Positions 42,479 through 50,368 of a DNA stretch of 64,000 nucleotides are shown here, one piece after another. Origin of the DNA: Chloroflexota bacterium (lineage in GTDB: Bacteria; Chloroflexota; Ktedonobacteria; Ktedonobacterales; JADMIN01); contig JAJPKE010000024.1 in assembly GCA_021323855.1 (NCBI GenBank), positions 122,418 through 186,417 of the forward strand. Direction: 5' to 3'. A program made the translations under genes and the position numbers. The notes under the pieces were generated by a model, which was not told the origin of the DNA, made no database searches, and was given only the letters and a program-made list of their open reading frames with translations. Each line of letters begins with the position of its first letter. The stretch's first letter is position 1.

Positions 42479-43657
42479 GGAGAACGCCTGCGTGCCGGTG
42501 ATCTCGCGCCCGACGATCAGCGATTGGATGGTGTCGGTGCCTTCGTAGGTGAAGACCGCTTCGATGTCGGCGTGATGGCGGGCGATGTGATATTCCAGCA
42601 GGATACCGTTGCCACCGAGCATCTCACGCGCGTCTGCGACCACCTCGCGCGCCAGCCGCGCATTGTTCATCTTGGCAAGCGAGGCCATGCCATCGGTCAT
42701 CTTGCCCTCCGCCTGAAGCTGGCTCAGCCGCAGGCAGAGCAGTTGCATGCTGGTGACGTTCGCCAGCATCGCGGCGAGTTTGTTCTGGATGATCTGGAAA
42801 CTGATGAGCGGCTTGCCGAATTGCACCCGCTGCTGCGCGTAGTTCAGCGCAATCTCATAGGCGGCAATTGCGTGACCAATGGCTTCCCAGGCAACGCCGG
42901 AGCGCGTGGCCGTCAGCACGCGCGAGGTATCTTTGAAGCTGCGGCTCTTCGCCAGACGGTTTTCCAGCGGCACGCGCACGCCTTCCAGAGCGATGTCCGC
43001 CTGCCAGACGGCGCGCTTGGAGACTTTGCCTGTCATGACGGTTGGCGTGAAGCCGGGCGTTCCCTTCTCGACTAGGAATCCACCGACGTTGCCTTCATCG
43101 TCGCGCGCCCAGATGATCGTCACATCGGCAAACGAGGCGTTGCCGATCCAGCGTTTCGCGCCGGTGATGACATACTCGTTGCCTTCGCGGTGAGCGCGGG
43201 TTTCCAGCGCCACGGCATCCGAACCGTGGTTGGGTTCGGTCAAGCCGAAGGCGCCAATCTTCTCCATCCGCGCCATTGCTGGCAGCCATTTCTGCTTCTG
43301 CTCCTCAGAACCCAGCAGCGCCAGTGAGGTCATAGCCAGGCCGGAGTGAACGCCGAAGAAGGTGCAAACGCTGGCGTCGCCGCGCGCAAGTTCCTGGGCG
43401 ATCAGACCGGCGGCGACAGTGCTCATGCCGGGGCAGCCATAGCCTTGCAGGTTGCCGCCCGCGATATTCAGCGCGGCGAGCTTGGGAATCAACTCAAAGG
43501 GAAATTCGGCGCGCTCCCAATAGTCGTTGATGATCGGAATGACTTCCTCGTTGGCGAACGCGCGCACGGTGTCGCGGATGCGCCGCTCTTCATCGGTCAG
43601 CAACTCATCCACCAGATAATAGTCTGTGCCAAGCGACCGGGTTACATCAATGCTCAT
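42470..43657 (-). CDS. Acyl-CoA dehydrogenase, glutaryl-CoA dehydrogenase-like
   Basis: A 395-residue flavoprotein. Family stretches: VRAFANEEVIPIINDYWER, NLQGYGCPGMSTVAAGLIAQ, GAFGLTEPNHGSDAVALETR, KRWIGNASFADVTIIWARDD, RVQFGKPLISFQIIQNKLA, and REMLGGNGILLEYHIARHHA. The catalytic base is the glutamate in FTYEGTDTIQSLIVGREITG. The GCPGMS and GGNGI-x-x-EY segments are closest to glutaryl-CoA dehydrogenases, and the missing typical decarboxylase arginine cannot be checked by eye, so the substrate is inferred. ATG at 43657 with GAGAGGATT upstream. The gene is single and ends in repeat DNA. Confidence 0.9.
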   Translation of the reverse strand: MSIDVTRSLGTDYYLVDELLTDEERRIRDTVRAFANEEVIPIINDYWERAEFPFELIPKLAALNIAGGNLQGYGCPGMSTVAAGLIAQELARGDASVCTFFGVHSGLAMTSLALLGSEEQKQKWLPAMARMEKIGAFGLTEPNHGSDAVALETRAHREGNEYVITGAKRWIGNASFADVTIIWARDDEGNVGGFLVEKGTPGFTPTVMTGKVSKRAVWQADIALEGVRVPLENRLAKSRSFKDTSRVLTATRSGVAWEAIGHAIAAYEIALNYAQQRVQFGKPLISFQIIQNKLAAMLANVTSMQLLCLRLSQLQAEGKMTDGMASLAKMNNARLAREVVADAREMLGGNGILLEYHIARHHADIEAVFTYEGTDTIQSLIVGREITGTQAFSSR

Positions 43658-43981
43658 GTGAATCCTCTCGTGATGTGTTCATGTGCGCGCTACACCGCCA
43701 TAACGCCGTTGTGCCCCTCAATCTGGCGTTCTTACATCGCCATTGTCTCGAGGGGCGTTGTACCAAGAATTGTACCGTATTGGCTGCATGGGTCGTATCT
43801 CATCGCATTTGGTCGGTTAAACAGTGGCGCGTGAGCGACATGCAAGAGGAACGGGTGAGCAATTCTCTCAGCAACTGGTTCATGATATCGTGATGCGAGG
43901 GAATGCGCCATAGTCTTACATTTGGTGCTACCATATCTCCGTTACGCATAAGCGGCTACTACGGCTGAGGTCAAACATCCT
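43658..43981. other. Divergent intergenic region
   Basis: 324 bases between the leftward acyl-CoA dehydrogenase and the rightward zinc-ribbon gene. It contains GCCCCTCAAT...TTGTCTCGAGGGGC, an imperfect inverted repeat at about 43710-43757. A 72-codon frame here is not convincing. No other feature seen. Confidence 0.4.
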
Positions 43982-44386
43982 ATGGAGCCTACAGCAGACT
44001 ATTATCGGCGCAGCACGCGCCTCCCGTTGATCTATTGGCTGAGGCATTGCGCCATATGCACGCACCGGTTGCGCAGGGGCGCGGTATTGCTGGAAGAATC
44101 CGATACTGCGCCGGAGCCTCGCCAATCATGGCTGCTCTGCCTGGAGTGCGAGTCAGATGTGCGCCATGAGATCGAGCGCGCTGCGCTGCGCTCCGCGCAA
44201 CGGCTGCGCATCGCTATTGGCGTGGTGGCGAGTGATCGTGGCCACGCCGTGCCGAAGCTCTCGCGGGAAGACCTGGAAGAGAAATGGGTCGAGCGCGGCT
44301 TAATCGGAATGTTCTGGTTGGTCTTTTCGGTGCATGCGCTGGCCTTCCTTATCGTGGTCGTGCATCTCATGGCGATGTCACACTGA
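43982..44386 (+). CDS. Zinc-ribbon-like membrane protein
   Basis: A 134-residue protein. Two CxxC pairs, CAICTHRLRRG and LLCLECESD, about 28 residues apart, are the pattern of a zinc ribbon. A charged helical part (AALRSAQRLRIAIGVVASD) is followed by a single C-terminal membrane helix (MFWLVFSVHALAFLIVVVHL). It should be tail-anchored with the ribbon in the cytosol. The ATG at 43982 is weakly supported. No family recognised; a role in sensing or assembly is open. Confidence 0.7.
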   Translation: MEPTADYYRRSTRLPLIYWLRHCAICTHRLRRGAVLLEESDTAPEPRQSWLLCLECESDVRHEIERAALRSAQRLRIAIGVVASDRGHAVPKLSREDLEEKWVERGLIGMFWLVFSVHALAFLIVVVHLMAMSH

Positions 44387-44472
44387 TGCGCTTATCTCAT
44401 TCAGCCCGGTTACATTTTGTGTAAACCTATGCGCAGAAGTACGGAAGGGGGTAAGCTGTTGGTCCACCGATA

Positions 44473-44502
44473 TTGTGTGATACACCGGCCAGCGCATATA
44501 AT
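44473..44502 (+). promoter_or_regulatory. Sigma-70-type promoter of the GAF histidine kinase
   Basis: TTGTGT (44473-44478), 18-base spacer, perfect TATAAT (44497-44502), 95 bases before the ATG at 44597. Confidence 0.65.
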
Positions 44503-44596
44503 AGCCGGGTAATTTGGGAATGCCTGCGCCTGATTTCCCGTGACTTTCTCTTGTAGCGCGCAGCAGCGTTCTCTGTCCACAAGTAAGGTGTCAGTG

Positions 44597-45949
44597 ATGA
44601 CCACGGAACGCATGATGCCCGGCATATCGCCCGATGTCTTGTCTACAATGACGCAACTTCGTCGTGAGCAGGAACGGCTGCAACGCCAGAACGAACAATT
44701 AGAAGAACAGGTACGTGCGCTGCTCGTGCTACAGGAAATAGCCAACACACTGAGCGCTGAACTCAACCTTACCCCTCTGTTGCGACGCATTGCGATTGCT
44801 GCCTTGAAGCTGACCGCTGCGCAGGTCAGCATGGTCTATCTGGTGAACGCCGACGGCACGCAACTGACGGTGAAAGCCGTTGAAACTGCCCAGACGGCTG
44901 CCGATAGCGGCGCGTTCAGCGCATGGGACCTTGCTTCGCGTTCGCAGCCGGGCACACTGGAGGATGAGGCAGACGCGCCTGGCGGGCCAAGCATTGGCGT
45001 GGAGGAGGGCGTGGCCGGCGCTGCGGCTACGAGCGGCATGCTGGTGCTGGTCAATGAGCCACAGAACGACCCGCGTTTCGATGCCGCCGCAATCAGTATT
45101 GACGCGCAACTGCTCGGTGTGCAGCCCAGCGCGCTACTGGCGGTACCGATGATTTTCCAGGGAGCCGTGAGCGGTGTGCTGGAGGTCGCACACGCCGACC
45201 AGCCGGCAGGATTCGACGCCAGCGGCCTCGATCTGCTGCGCACGCTGGCGGCGCAGGCGGCCACCGCCGTTGAGAATGCGCGACTCTACACGCGCCTGCG
45301 GACCGAGCGCGACCGCATCATCCAGGCGCAAGAAGACGAGCGCAAGCGGCTGGGACGCGACCTGCACGACGGCCCGGCGCAACGGCTGGCACACATTGCC
45401 ATGTCACTGAGCTATGCCGAGAAGTTGATTGATTTCGACCCGGCGGCGCTGCGCACAGAACTGGCGTCGTTGCGCGAATCGGCAAACGCCACCACCCGCG
45501 AGATTCGCAATCTACTCTTCGATCTGCGCCCGCTCGTACTCGATGCCGAAAATGGCGGCCTCGTCGTGGCATTGCGGCATTTCCTTGAACGTTTCCAGGC
45601 CACTCCCGGTCCGCATATGCACCTCTCCGCCGAGTATCCGGAGCGGCTCTCACACAACAGCGAATTGACGGCCTTTGCGATTATTCAGGAGGCCGTCAAC
45701 AACACCATCAAGCACGCCAACGCCGCCAACTGCTGGATCGAGGTCCGTGAATACCCCGACAAATGCGTGGCGCTGGTACGCGACGACGGCGAAGGCTTCG
45801 ATCCGCAGCAACTTCAGGAAGAATATGAGCATCGGGGAAGCTGGGGTCTGATGAATATGGCCGAGCGGGCGCTGCTGATCCAGGCGAAACTGAACATTGC
45901 CTCGCAGCCGGGGAAAGGCACCGTCGTCTCGCTCGAAATTCCGCGTTGA
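44597..45949 (+). CDS. GAF-domain histidine kinase (NarX/DesK type)
   Basis: A 450-residue cytosolic kinase. After a coiled coil (LRREQERLQRQNEQLEEQVR) comes a GAF domain (LNLTPLLRRIAIAALKLTAA; PSALLAVPMIFQGAVSGVLE), then HisKA_3 with the phosphoacceptor in DERKRLGRDLHDGPAQRLAH, then a HATPase with AFAIIQEAVNNTIKHANA, VRDDGEGFDP and GSWGLMNMAERALLIQ. Kinases of this class pair with NarL-type regulators; none is adjacent. The GAF part probably binds a small ligand, haem or an Fe-S centre, but no Cys/His set is visible. ATG at 44597 with AAGG upstream. Confidence 0.92.
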   Translation: MTTERMMPGISPDVLSTMTQLRREQERLQRQNEQLEEQVRALLVLQEIANTLSAELNLTPLLRRIAIAALKLTAAQVSMVYLVNADGTQLTVKAVETAQTAADSGAFSAWDLASRSQPGTLEDEADAPGGPSIGVEEGVAGAAATSGMLVLVNEPQNDPRFDAAAISIDAQLLGVQPSALLAVPMIFQGAVSGVLEVAHADQPAGFDASGLDLLRTLAAQAATAVENARLYTRLRTERDRIIQAQEDERKRLGRDLHDGPAQRLAHIAMSLSYAEKLIDFDPAALRTELASLRESANATTREIRNLLFDLRPLVLDAENGGLVVALRHFLERFQATPGPHMHLSAEYPERLSHNSELTAFAIIQEAVNNTIKHANAANCWIEVREYPDKCVALVRDDGEGFDPQQLQEEYEHRGSWGLMNMAERALLIQAKLNIASQPGKGTVVSLEIPR

Positions 45950-45975
45950 CCGGCTCCGCATGGCTATGTTACACT
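45946..45975 (+). promoter_or_regulatory. Sigma-70-type promoter of the ferredoxin-like gene
   Basis: TTGACC (45946-45951, overlapping the kinase stop TGA), 18-base spacer, TACACT (45970-45975), about 145 bases before the start. Confidence 0.45.
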
Positions 45976-46118
45976 TTGCAGTAGCTGTCAGTCGTGCGGG
46001 CTGCGATTGCGCATGTCCTGAAGCATTACACGATGAAGAGATGATTGGGTGAGACCGTTGCCTGCAACGGATTAAACCAGTCGCGTGTAAGACAACGCAA
46101 AAGACAAGGTGAACGTCT

Positions 46119-46451
46119 GTGCCTAAAGTTACTTTCGTCAACGAAAAACGCACCGTCGAGGTCGAGCGTGGGGCCTCGCTGCGCTACGCCGCGCTCGAAA
46201 ATGATGTCCCGCTCTATTGCATGTGGTTCGGTATCTCGAAGCTTGCCAACTGCCACGGCAACGGCCTCTGCTGGACAGACCGCGTGCGCGTCTCCCCCGC
46301 CAGCGCCGTTACCCCCAAGACGCTGCTCGAGACGGCGATGAACCAGTTCGGCACGCTGCCCAAGAACCGTGATCCGCAGACGCGCCTCGCCTGCCAGGTG
46401 CAGGTGCTGGAAGATTGCGAAGTGACGACGCGCTGCAAAATGAAGAAGTAG
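46119..46451 (+). CDS. Ferredoxin-like 2Fe-2S protein with one altered ligand
   Basis: A 110-residue protein of the 2Fe-2S ferredoxin fold: strand MPKVTFVNEKRTVEVERGAS, then NCHGNGLCWTDRVRVSP and finally RLACQVQVLEDC. In normal members the loop reads C-x4/5-C-x2-C; here C45-x5-C51 is followed by Asp54 in place of the third cysteine. The fourth ligand (C92) is present, and extra cysteines stand at 34, 100 and 106. The cluster may use Asp54 or C34 as the fourth ligand, or may be absent. Start GTG at 46119. A small unknown gene follows 48 bases later. Confidence 0.75.
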   Translation: MPKVTFVNEKRTVEVERGASLRYAALENDVPLYCMWFGISKLANCHGNGLCWTDRVRVSPASAVTPKTLLETAMNQFGTLPKNRDPQTRLACQVQVLEDCEVTTRCKMKK

Positions 46452-46499
46452 CATTGAGCTGGCGAAGAACTGCTTACCACCAATAGAGGAGATGGCGCG

Positions 46500-46724
46500 A
46501 TGCGTCTTGATCGCGTGCTAAGCGAGGGCGAAGCACAAATCGCTCTGCGCCGGATGGGATTCGTTGTCCGTGAGGCGCAGGGCCGCCCTGGTCTCTATGA
46601 GATTGAAAACGACAAAATCGGCGGCATACGAGTGATGACAGTAGAACAACTCTGCTCCTTCGCTGAGGGAGCCGTGATTGCCGAGCAACTGCGGCAGGGA
46701 GTCGCGGGAAGCATCCCAAACTAG
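46500..46724 (+). CDS. Small hypothetical protein
   Basis: A 74-residue protein with a good start (ATG, GGAG eight bases upstream) right after the ferredoxin-like gene. Sequence: an N-terminal helix (LSEGEAQIALRRMGFVVREA), a strand pair (GLYEIENDKIGGIRVMTVEQ) and a C-terminal helix (LCSFAEGAVIAEQLRQG). No family recognised. The short spacing suggests an operon with the ferredoxin-like gene. Confidence 0.7.
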   Translation: MRLDRVLSEGEAQIALRRMGFVVREAQGRPGLYEIENDKIGGIRVMTVEQLCSFAEGAVIAEQLRQGVAGSIPN

Positions 46725-46764
46725 ACCTCACCCCCTGACCCCCTCTCCCATGAGGAGAGGGGAA
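46725..46764 (+). repeat. Intergenic repeat family A, copy 9
   Basis: ACCTCACCCCCTGACCCCCT then CTCCCATGAGGAGAGGGGA, starting one base after the previous stop and 38 bases before the next gene. Confidence 0.85.
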
Positions 46765-46802
46765 TCACAAGCGGGCGTGCAGATGGGGAAGGATAGCAGC
46801 AG

Positions 46803-48077
46803 ATGATGTTCTGGAATCACTGGACGTATTTACGTGCTGCATCTGCACGCGCGTTCGCCGCAGAGGAACTGCCCGAGACGGGCATTGCCCCTGAACAACC
46901 GACACAACCGCAGCTGGCGCAACTGGATGAGCAGCGGCAGGCGCAGGCGAAACAGTACGCGCGGCAGCGGCAATGGCTCTCGCTCGTCAATCTGGGAATC
47001 AGCGCGCTGGTCATCCTGGTGCTGCTCTTTGGCGGGATGGGGTTCGCGCTGCGCGATGCGCTCGCTACGACCGGCCAATGGCAGCCTGTCGCGGGTTGGC
47101 GTCCGGTGCTGGTCGCGCTCTATTTCCTGGTGCTGTTCGCCGTCTCTTTTGTGCTTGGCCTGCCGTTCAGCTATTACGGTGGGTATGTCTTGCCGCATCG
47201 CTATGGCCTCTCCACGCAATCGTTCGGCGCATGGGTGGCCGATATGGTGAAGGGGCTGGCGCTCTCGCTGCCATTTGAGCTGGCCGCTGTCCTGTTCATC
47301 TATCTGCTGCTGGCACTGACGTCCGCGACATGGTGGCTCTGGACGGGGCTGGCGATGCTCTGTGTCACAGTATTGCTGGCGAATCTCGCGCCCGTTCTGC
47401 TGCTGCCGATCTTTTTCAAGCTGACGCCGCTGCCGGATGGCGAGGTGAAGCAGCGTGCGCTGGCGCTGGCGGCCCAGGCGCGAACGCGGGTGCGCGGCAT
47501 CTACTCGATGAATATGAGTTCCAAGACCACCGCCGCCAATGCGATGGTAATTGGGCTGGGCAATACCCGGCGCATCGTTATCGGCGATACGCTGCTGGAC
47601 CGATATACGCAGGATGAGATTGCGTTTGTGGTGGCACATGAACTCGGCCATCAGGTGCATCGTGATATTCCCAAGCTGATCGTGGTGCAGACGTTGACGA
47701 CGCTGATCGGTCTCTTCATCGTCAACCTGGTGCTGCACGCAGTGGTTGGCAGCGTCACGCTGTATCATGGGCTGGCGGACCCCGCTACGATGCCACTGGT
47801 GGCGGCGGCGCTGGGTGTCTTCGCGCTGATTCTGCTACCCGTCACCAATAGTTACAGCCGTCATGTGGAGCATCAGGCGGATGTCTACGGGCTGGAAGCG
47901 ACGCGCGACCCACAGGCGTTCATCAGCGCGATGACGCGGCTGGCGAACCAGAATCTGGCGGAGGTTGAGCCGTCGCCGCTCGTCGAGTTCATGCTGCACA
48001 ATCACCCCTCGGTCGGACGGCGGCTGGCCTATGCCCGCGCCAACGCTGATCGGTTTAGAGCAGGTGAAACAGCATGA
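46803..48077 (+). CDS. M48-family membrane zinc metalloprotease (Ste24-like)
   Basis: A 424-residue membrane protease. After a soluble N-terminal helix (PQLAQLDEQRQAQAKQYARQ) there are four helices, then the active site IAFVVAHELGHQVHRD with HELGH at 279-283 and the third zinc ligand in HVEHQADVYGLEATRDP. YSMNMSSKTTAANAMVIGLG and TRRIVIGDTLLDRYTQDE are also typical of Ste24/CaaX proteases. These enzymes process or remove membrane or prenylated proteins; the bacterial role is usually envelope quality control. Start at the first ATG (46803). Its last codons overlap the fabZ start by four bases. Confidence 0.92.
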   Translation: MMFWNHWTYLRAASARAFAAEELPETGIAPEQPTQPQLAQLDEQRQAQAKQYARQRQWLSLVNLGISALVILVLLFGGMGFALRDALATTGQWQPVAGWRPVLVALYFLVLFAVSFVLGLPFSYYGGYVLPHRYGLSTQSFGAWVADMVKGLALSLPFELAAVLFIYLLLALTSATWWLWTGLAMLCVTVLLANLAPVLLLPIFFKLTPLPDGEVKQRALALAAQARTRVRGIYSMNMSSKTTAANAMVIGLGNTRRIVIGDTLLDRYTQDEIAFVVAHELGHQVHRDIPKLIVVQTLTTLIGLFIVNLVLHAVVGSVTLYHGLADPATMPLVAAALGVFALILLPVTNSYSRHVEHQADVYGLEATRDPQAFISAMTRLANQNLAEVEPSPLVEFMLHNHPSVGRRLAYARANADRFRAGETA

Positions 48078-48523
48078 CAACGTTGACGTATGAAGATATT
48101 CGCGCGATTCTGCCGCACCGCTATCCGTTTCTACTGGTTGATCGCATCCTCGAATGTACGCCGGAGCGGGCGCTGGGGGTGAAGCTGGTCAGTGGGAATG
48201 AGCCGTTCTTCGCCGGACATTTTCCGGAGTTTGCCATCATGCCCGGCGTTCTCATTGCGGAGGCTGCGGCTCAGGTGGGCGCGGTTGCCGTGCTGCATCA
48301 GCCTGCGTACCAGGGGCAAATGCCATTTCTCGCTGGGCTGGACCGCTGGCGCTTCAGGGCGCAGGTGACGCCAGGCGACACACTGCTGATCGAGGTGACG
48401 CTGGGAGCTATTCACCGGGGAATTGGTCGCGGCCACGCCGAGGCGCGAGTCGAGGGAAATGTGGTCGCCAGCGGCGATATTCTCTTCGCGCTAAAGAGTA
48501 AGGCGGGAGTAGCGGGCGGTTAA
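48074..48523 (+). CDS. fabZ: 3-hydroxyacyl-ACP dehydratase
   Basis: A 149-residue hot-dog-fold dehydratase of fatty-acid synthesis. The active-site stretch ILPHRYPFLLVDRILECT and the loop FFAGHFPEFAIMPGVLIAEA (His and Glu in place), then the AGLDRWRFRAQVTPGDTLLI strand. Length and motifs are standard for FabZ. ATG at 48074 overlaps the stop of the M48 gene (ATGA), an unusual partner for fabZ; coupling suggests they are expressed together, but no other fab gene is in the window. A family A repeat follows. Confidence 0.95.
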   Translation: MTTLTYEDIRAILPHRYPFLLVDRILECTPERALGVKLVSGNEPFFAGHFPEFAIMPGVLIAEAAAQVGAVAVLHQPAYQGQMPFLAGLDRWRFRAQVTPGDTLLIEVTLGAIHRGIGRGHAEARVEGNVVASGDILFALKSKAGVAGG

Positions 48524-48534
48524 AACCGCATCTG

Positions 48535-48710
48535 GATGGCCGCTGGCCGCGAAGTCCGCCTGCGCGGACTGAGAGGCCCCACCCCTAACCCCTCCCCCGC
48601 GTGGGAGAGGGGAGGCCAGACACTACCTGCTCCGAACCCGCGCAGGCGGGTTTTGCGGCTGAAAGCCATCAAGGCGCGAATTCATTCGCAGGCTTGATGG
48701 CGCAGATACA
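48535..48710. repeat. Intergenic repeat family C, copy 3
   Basis: CCGCGAAGTCCGCCTGCGCG, then AACCCGCGCAGGCGGGTT and GCGCGAATTCATTCGCAGGC, with family A copy 10 inserted between the modules. It fills the gap from fabZ to the amidohydrolase end. Confidence 0.6.
48576..48616 (+). repeat. Intergenic repeat family A, copy 10
   Basis: CCCCACCCCTAACCCCTCCC then CCGCGTGGGAGAGGGGAGG, about 55 bases after the fabZ stop. Confidence 0.85.
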
Positions 48711-50348
48711 TTATTCCAGCGCACCATGCACCAACTCGCCGCCAACCAGCGTCGCGGCAACCTCCGCGCCCGCTAAACGATCTGCCGGGATGGTGAAGGG
48801 GTCTTCGCCCAGCACGACCATATCAGCCAGCTTTCCAGGTTCCAGCGACCCCTGGTGCTGCTCCTGGCCACCAGCGTAAGCTGCGCCCATTGTGTATGCC
48901 CAGAGCGCCTCCGCCAGCGTCAACGCCTGATCGGGCACCCAGGCGGGACGGTCCGGCTCCTGGTCGTTGCGGCGATTGACGGCGGCGTGCAGGATGCGCA
49001 GCGGGTCGGCGGTATCCACCGGCAGGTCTGAGCCAAGCGCCAGCCGGATACCTGCCTGCCGCAAGGTCTGATACGCGTAAGCACGGCGGTAGCGTGCGCC
49101 CCAGTGGCGTTCGGCTACATCGCGGTCCACTACTGCGTGGAAGGGCTGCACAGACGCGACGACGCCCAGCCGCGCCATGCGCTCGATATCGGCGGGCGCA
49201 GCAAGCTGCACATGCTCCAGACGGATGCGGCGTGGATTGATCGTCGGCACACTGGCTGCCGCCTGCTCCTGCTGGCGCAGCGTCGCCTCGATGCCGTTCA
49301 ACGCCGTGTGTACCGCACGGTCGCCTATGGCGTGGATAGCGACGCCGATGCCGCCCTCCGCCGCCTCAGCAACGATGCGCGCGGCCTCTGTGTCGTCCAC
49401 AGTAAGCAGGCCACGGTTGCCCGGCTGATTCTCGTAGGGGTCAAGCATTGCGGCGGTCTGCGGGCCAAGCGCGCCATCCATGAAGAGCTTGATGCCGGCG
49501 AAGCGCAGGTAATCGTCGCCAAAACCGGCCTGCAAGCCCAGGTGAATCGCGTCAGGCAGTGTGCGGTTGTGGATATAGACCAGCACACGCAGGCCAAGCT
49601 GATGCGCGCTGTGCAGCCGTTGCAGCACGCGCAAGCTCTGGTCGCCCTCGATGTTATGCACGCCCGTAATGCCGCGTGCGCGAAGCTCCGCCAGCACGCG
49701 CGTTAACTCGTCTGCCATCGGCGCATCATCCGGCGGCGTCACCACGTTATCTATCAGGTCGGTCGCGCCAAACTCGAAGAGCATGCCGGTTGGCTCGCCG
49801 TTCGCATCGCGCCCAATCGCGCCGGAGGCAGGTTCAGGTGTATTGGCGTCTATACCAGCGCGGCGCAACGCCTCACTGTTGACCCAGAGCGCATGATACG
49901 CATGGTCCCAGAGCGCGACCGGATGGTCCGGCACGACGGCATCAAGCGAAGCTCTGGTAGGGAAGCGGCCATCAGGCCAGAGGTTTTTATCCCAGCCGCG
50001 CCCGACAATCCAGCCTCCGGCGGGCGTCTGCTGGGCGCGCTGGCGTACAAGCTCGACGGCGGCGGCTTCAGACGGCACATCGCGCAGGTTCACGTTCAGG
50101 CGCGACTGCACGTAATGGAGCAGATGGATATGCGCGTCAATGAAGCCCGGCAAGACAGTACGCCCGCGCAGGTCCAGCGTATCGGACAGCGGACCAGCGA
50201 ATGAGCGAATCTCCACATCATCACCGACCGCGAGAATATGCCCAGAGGCGCGATCAACCGCCAGCGCCGTCGCACGCGGCTGATCGGGGTTCATCGTGTA
50301 GAACGAGCCGTTGAGCAGAAGCAAAACGGGGCGGCGTCCCAGTGGCAT
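48711..50348 (-). CDS. Amidohydrolase (YtcJ-like, amidohydrolase_3)
   Basis: A 545-residue metal-dependent hydrolase. The metal-binding strand GRTVLPGFIDAHIHLLHY (HxH) near residue 66-83, DKNLWPDGRFPTRASLD, GIGVAIHAIGDRAVHTALNG and RIRLEHVQLAAPADIERMAR, and the C-terminal LALGSDLPVDTADPLRILHA. This order is typical of YtcJ/NfdA-type amidohydrolases, which hydrolyse N-formyl or amide bonds. The substrate is unknown. ATG at 50348; the stop lies next to repeat DNA. The next gene on the same strand upstream is a GTPase gene only 20 bases away, so a two-gene unit is possible. Confidence 0.9.
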   Translation of the reverse strand: MPLGRRPVLLLLNGSFYTMNPDQPRATALAVDRASGHILAVGDDVEIRSFAGPLSDTLDLRGRTVLPGFIDAHIHLLHYVQSRLNVNLRDVPSEAAAVELVRQRAQQTPAGGWIVGRGWDKNLWPDGRFPTRASLDAVVPDHPVALWDHAYHALWVNSEALRRAGIDANTPEPASGAIGRDANGEPTGMLFEFGATDLIDNVVTPPDDAPMADELTRVLAELRARGITGVHNIEGDQSLRVLQRLHSAHQLGLRVLVYIHNRTLPDAIHLGLQAGFGDDYLRFAGIKLFMDGALGPQTAAMLDPYENQPGNRGLLTVDDTEAARIVAEAAEGGIGVAIHAIGDRAVHTALNGIEATLRQQEQAAASVPTINPRRIRLEHVQLAAPADIERMARLGVVASVQPFHAVVDRDVAERHWGARYRRAYAYQTLRQAGIRLALGSDLPVDTADPLRILHAAVNRRNDQEPDRPAWVPDQALTLAEALWAYTMGAAYAGGQEQHQGSLEPGKLADMVVLGEDPFTIPADRLAGAEVAATLVGGELVHGALE

Positions 50349-50368
50349 ATCTGTGGCTCCAAATCAGA

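Noticed and set aside
43675..43893. 72-codon frame between acyl-CoA dehydrogenase and zinc-ribbon genes
   Set aside because: Cys/His/Trp-rich composition, no start signal, no recognisable content.
46830..47768. 312-codon - strand frame
   Set aside because: Antisense to the M48 protease, which has HELGH and the third zinc ligand.
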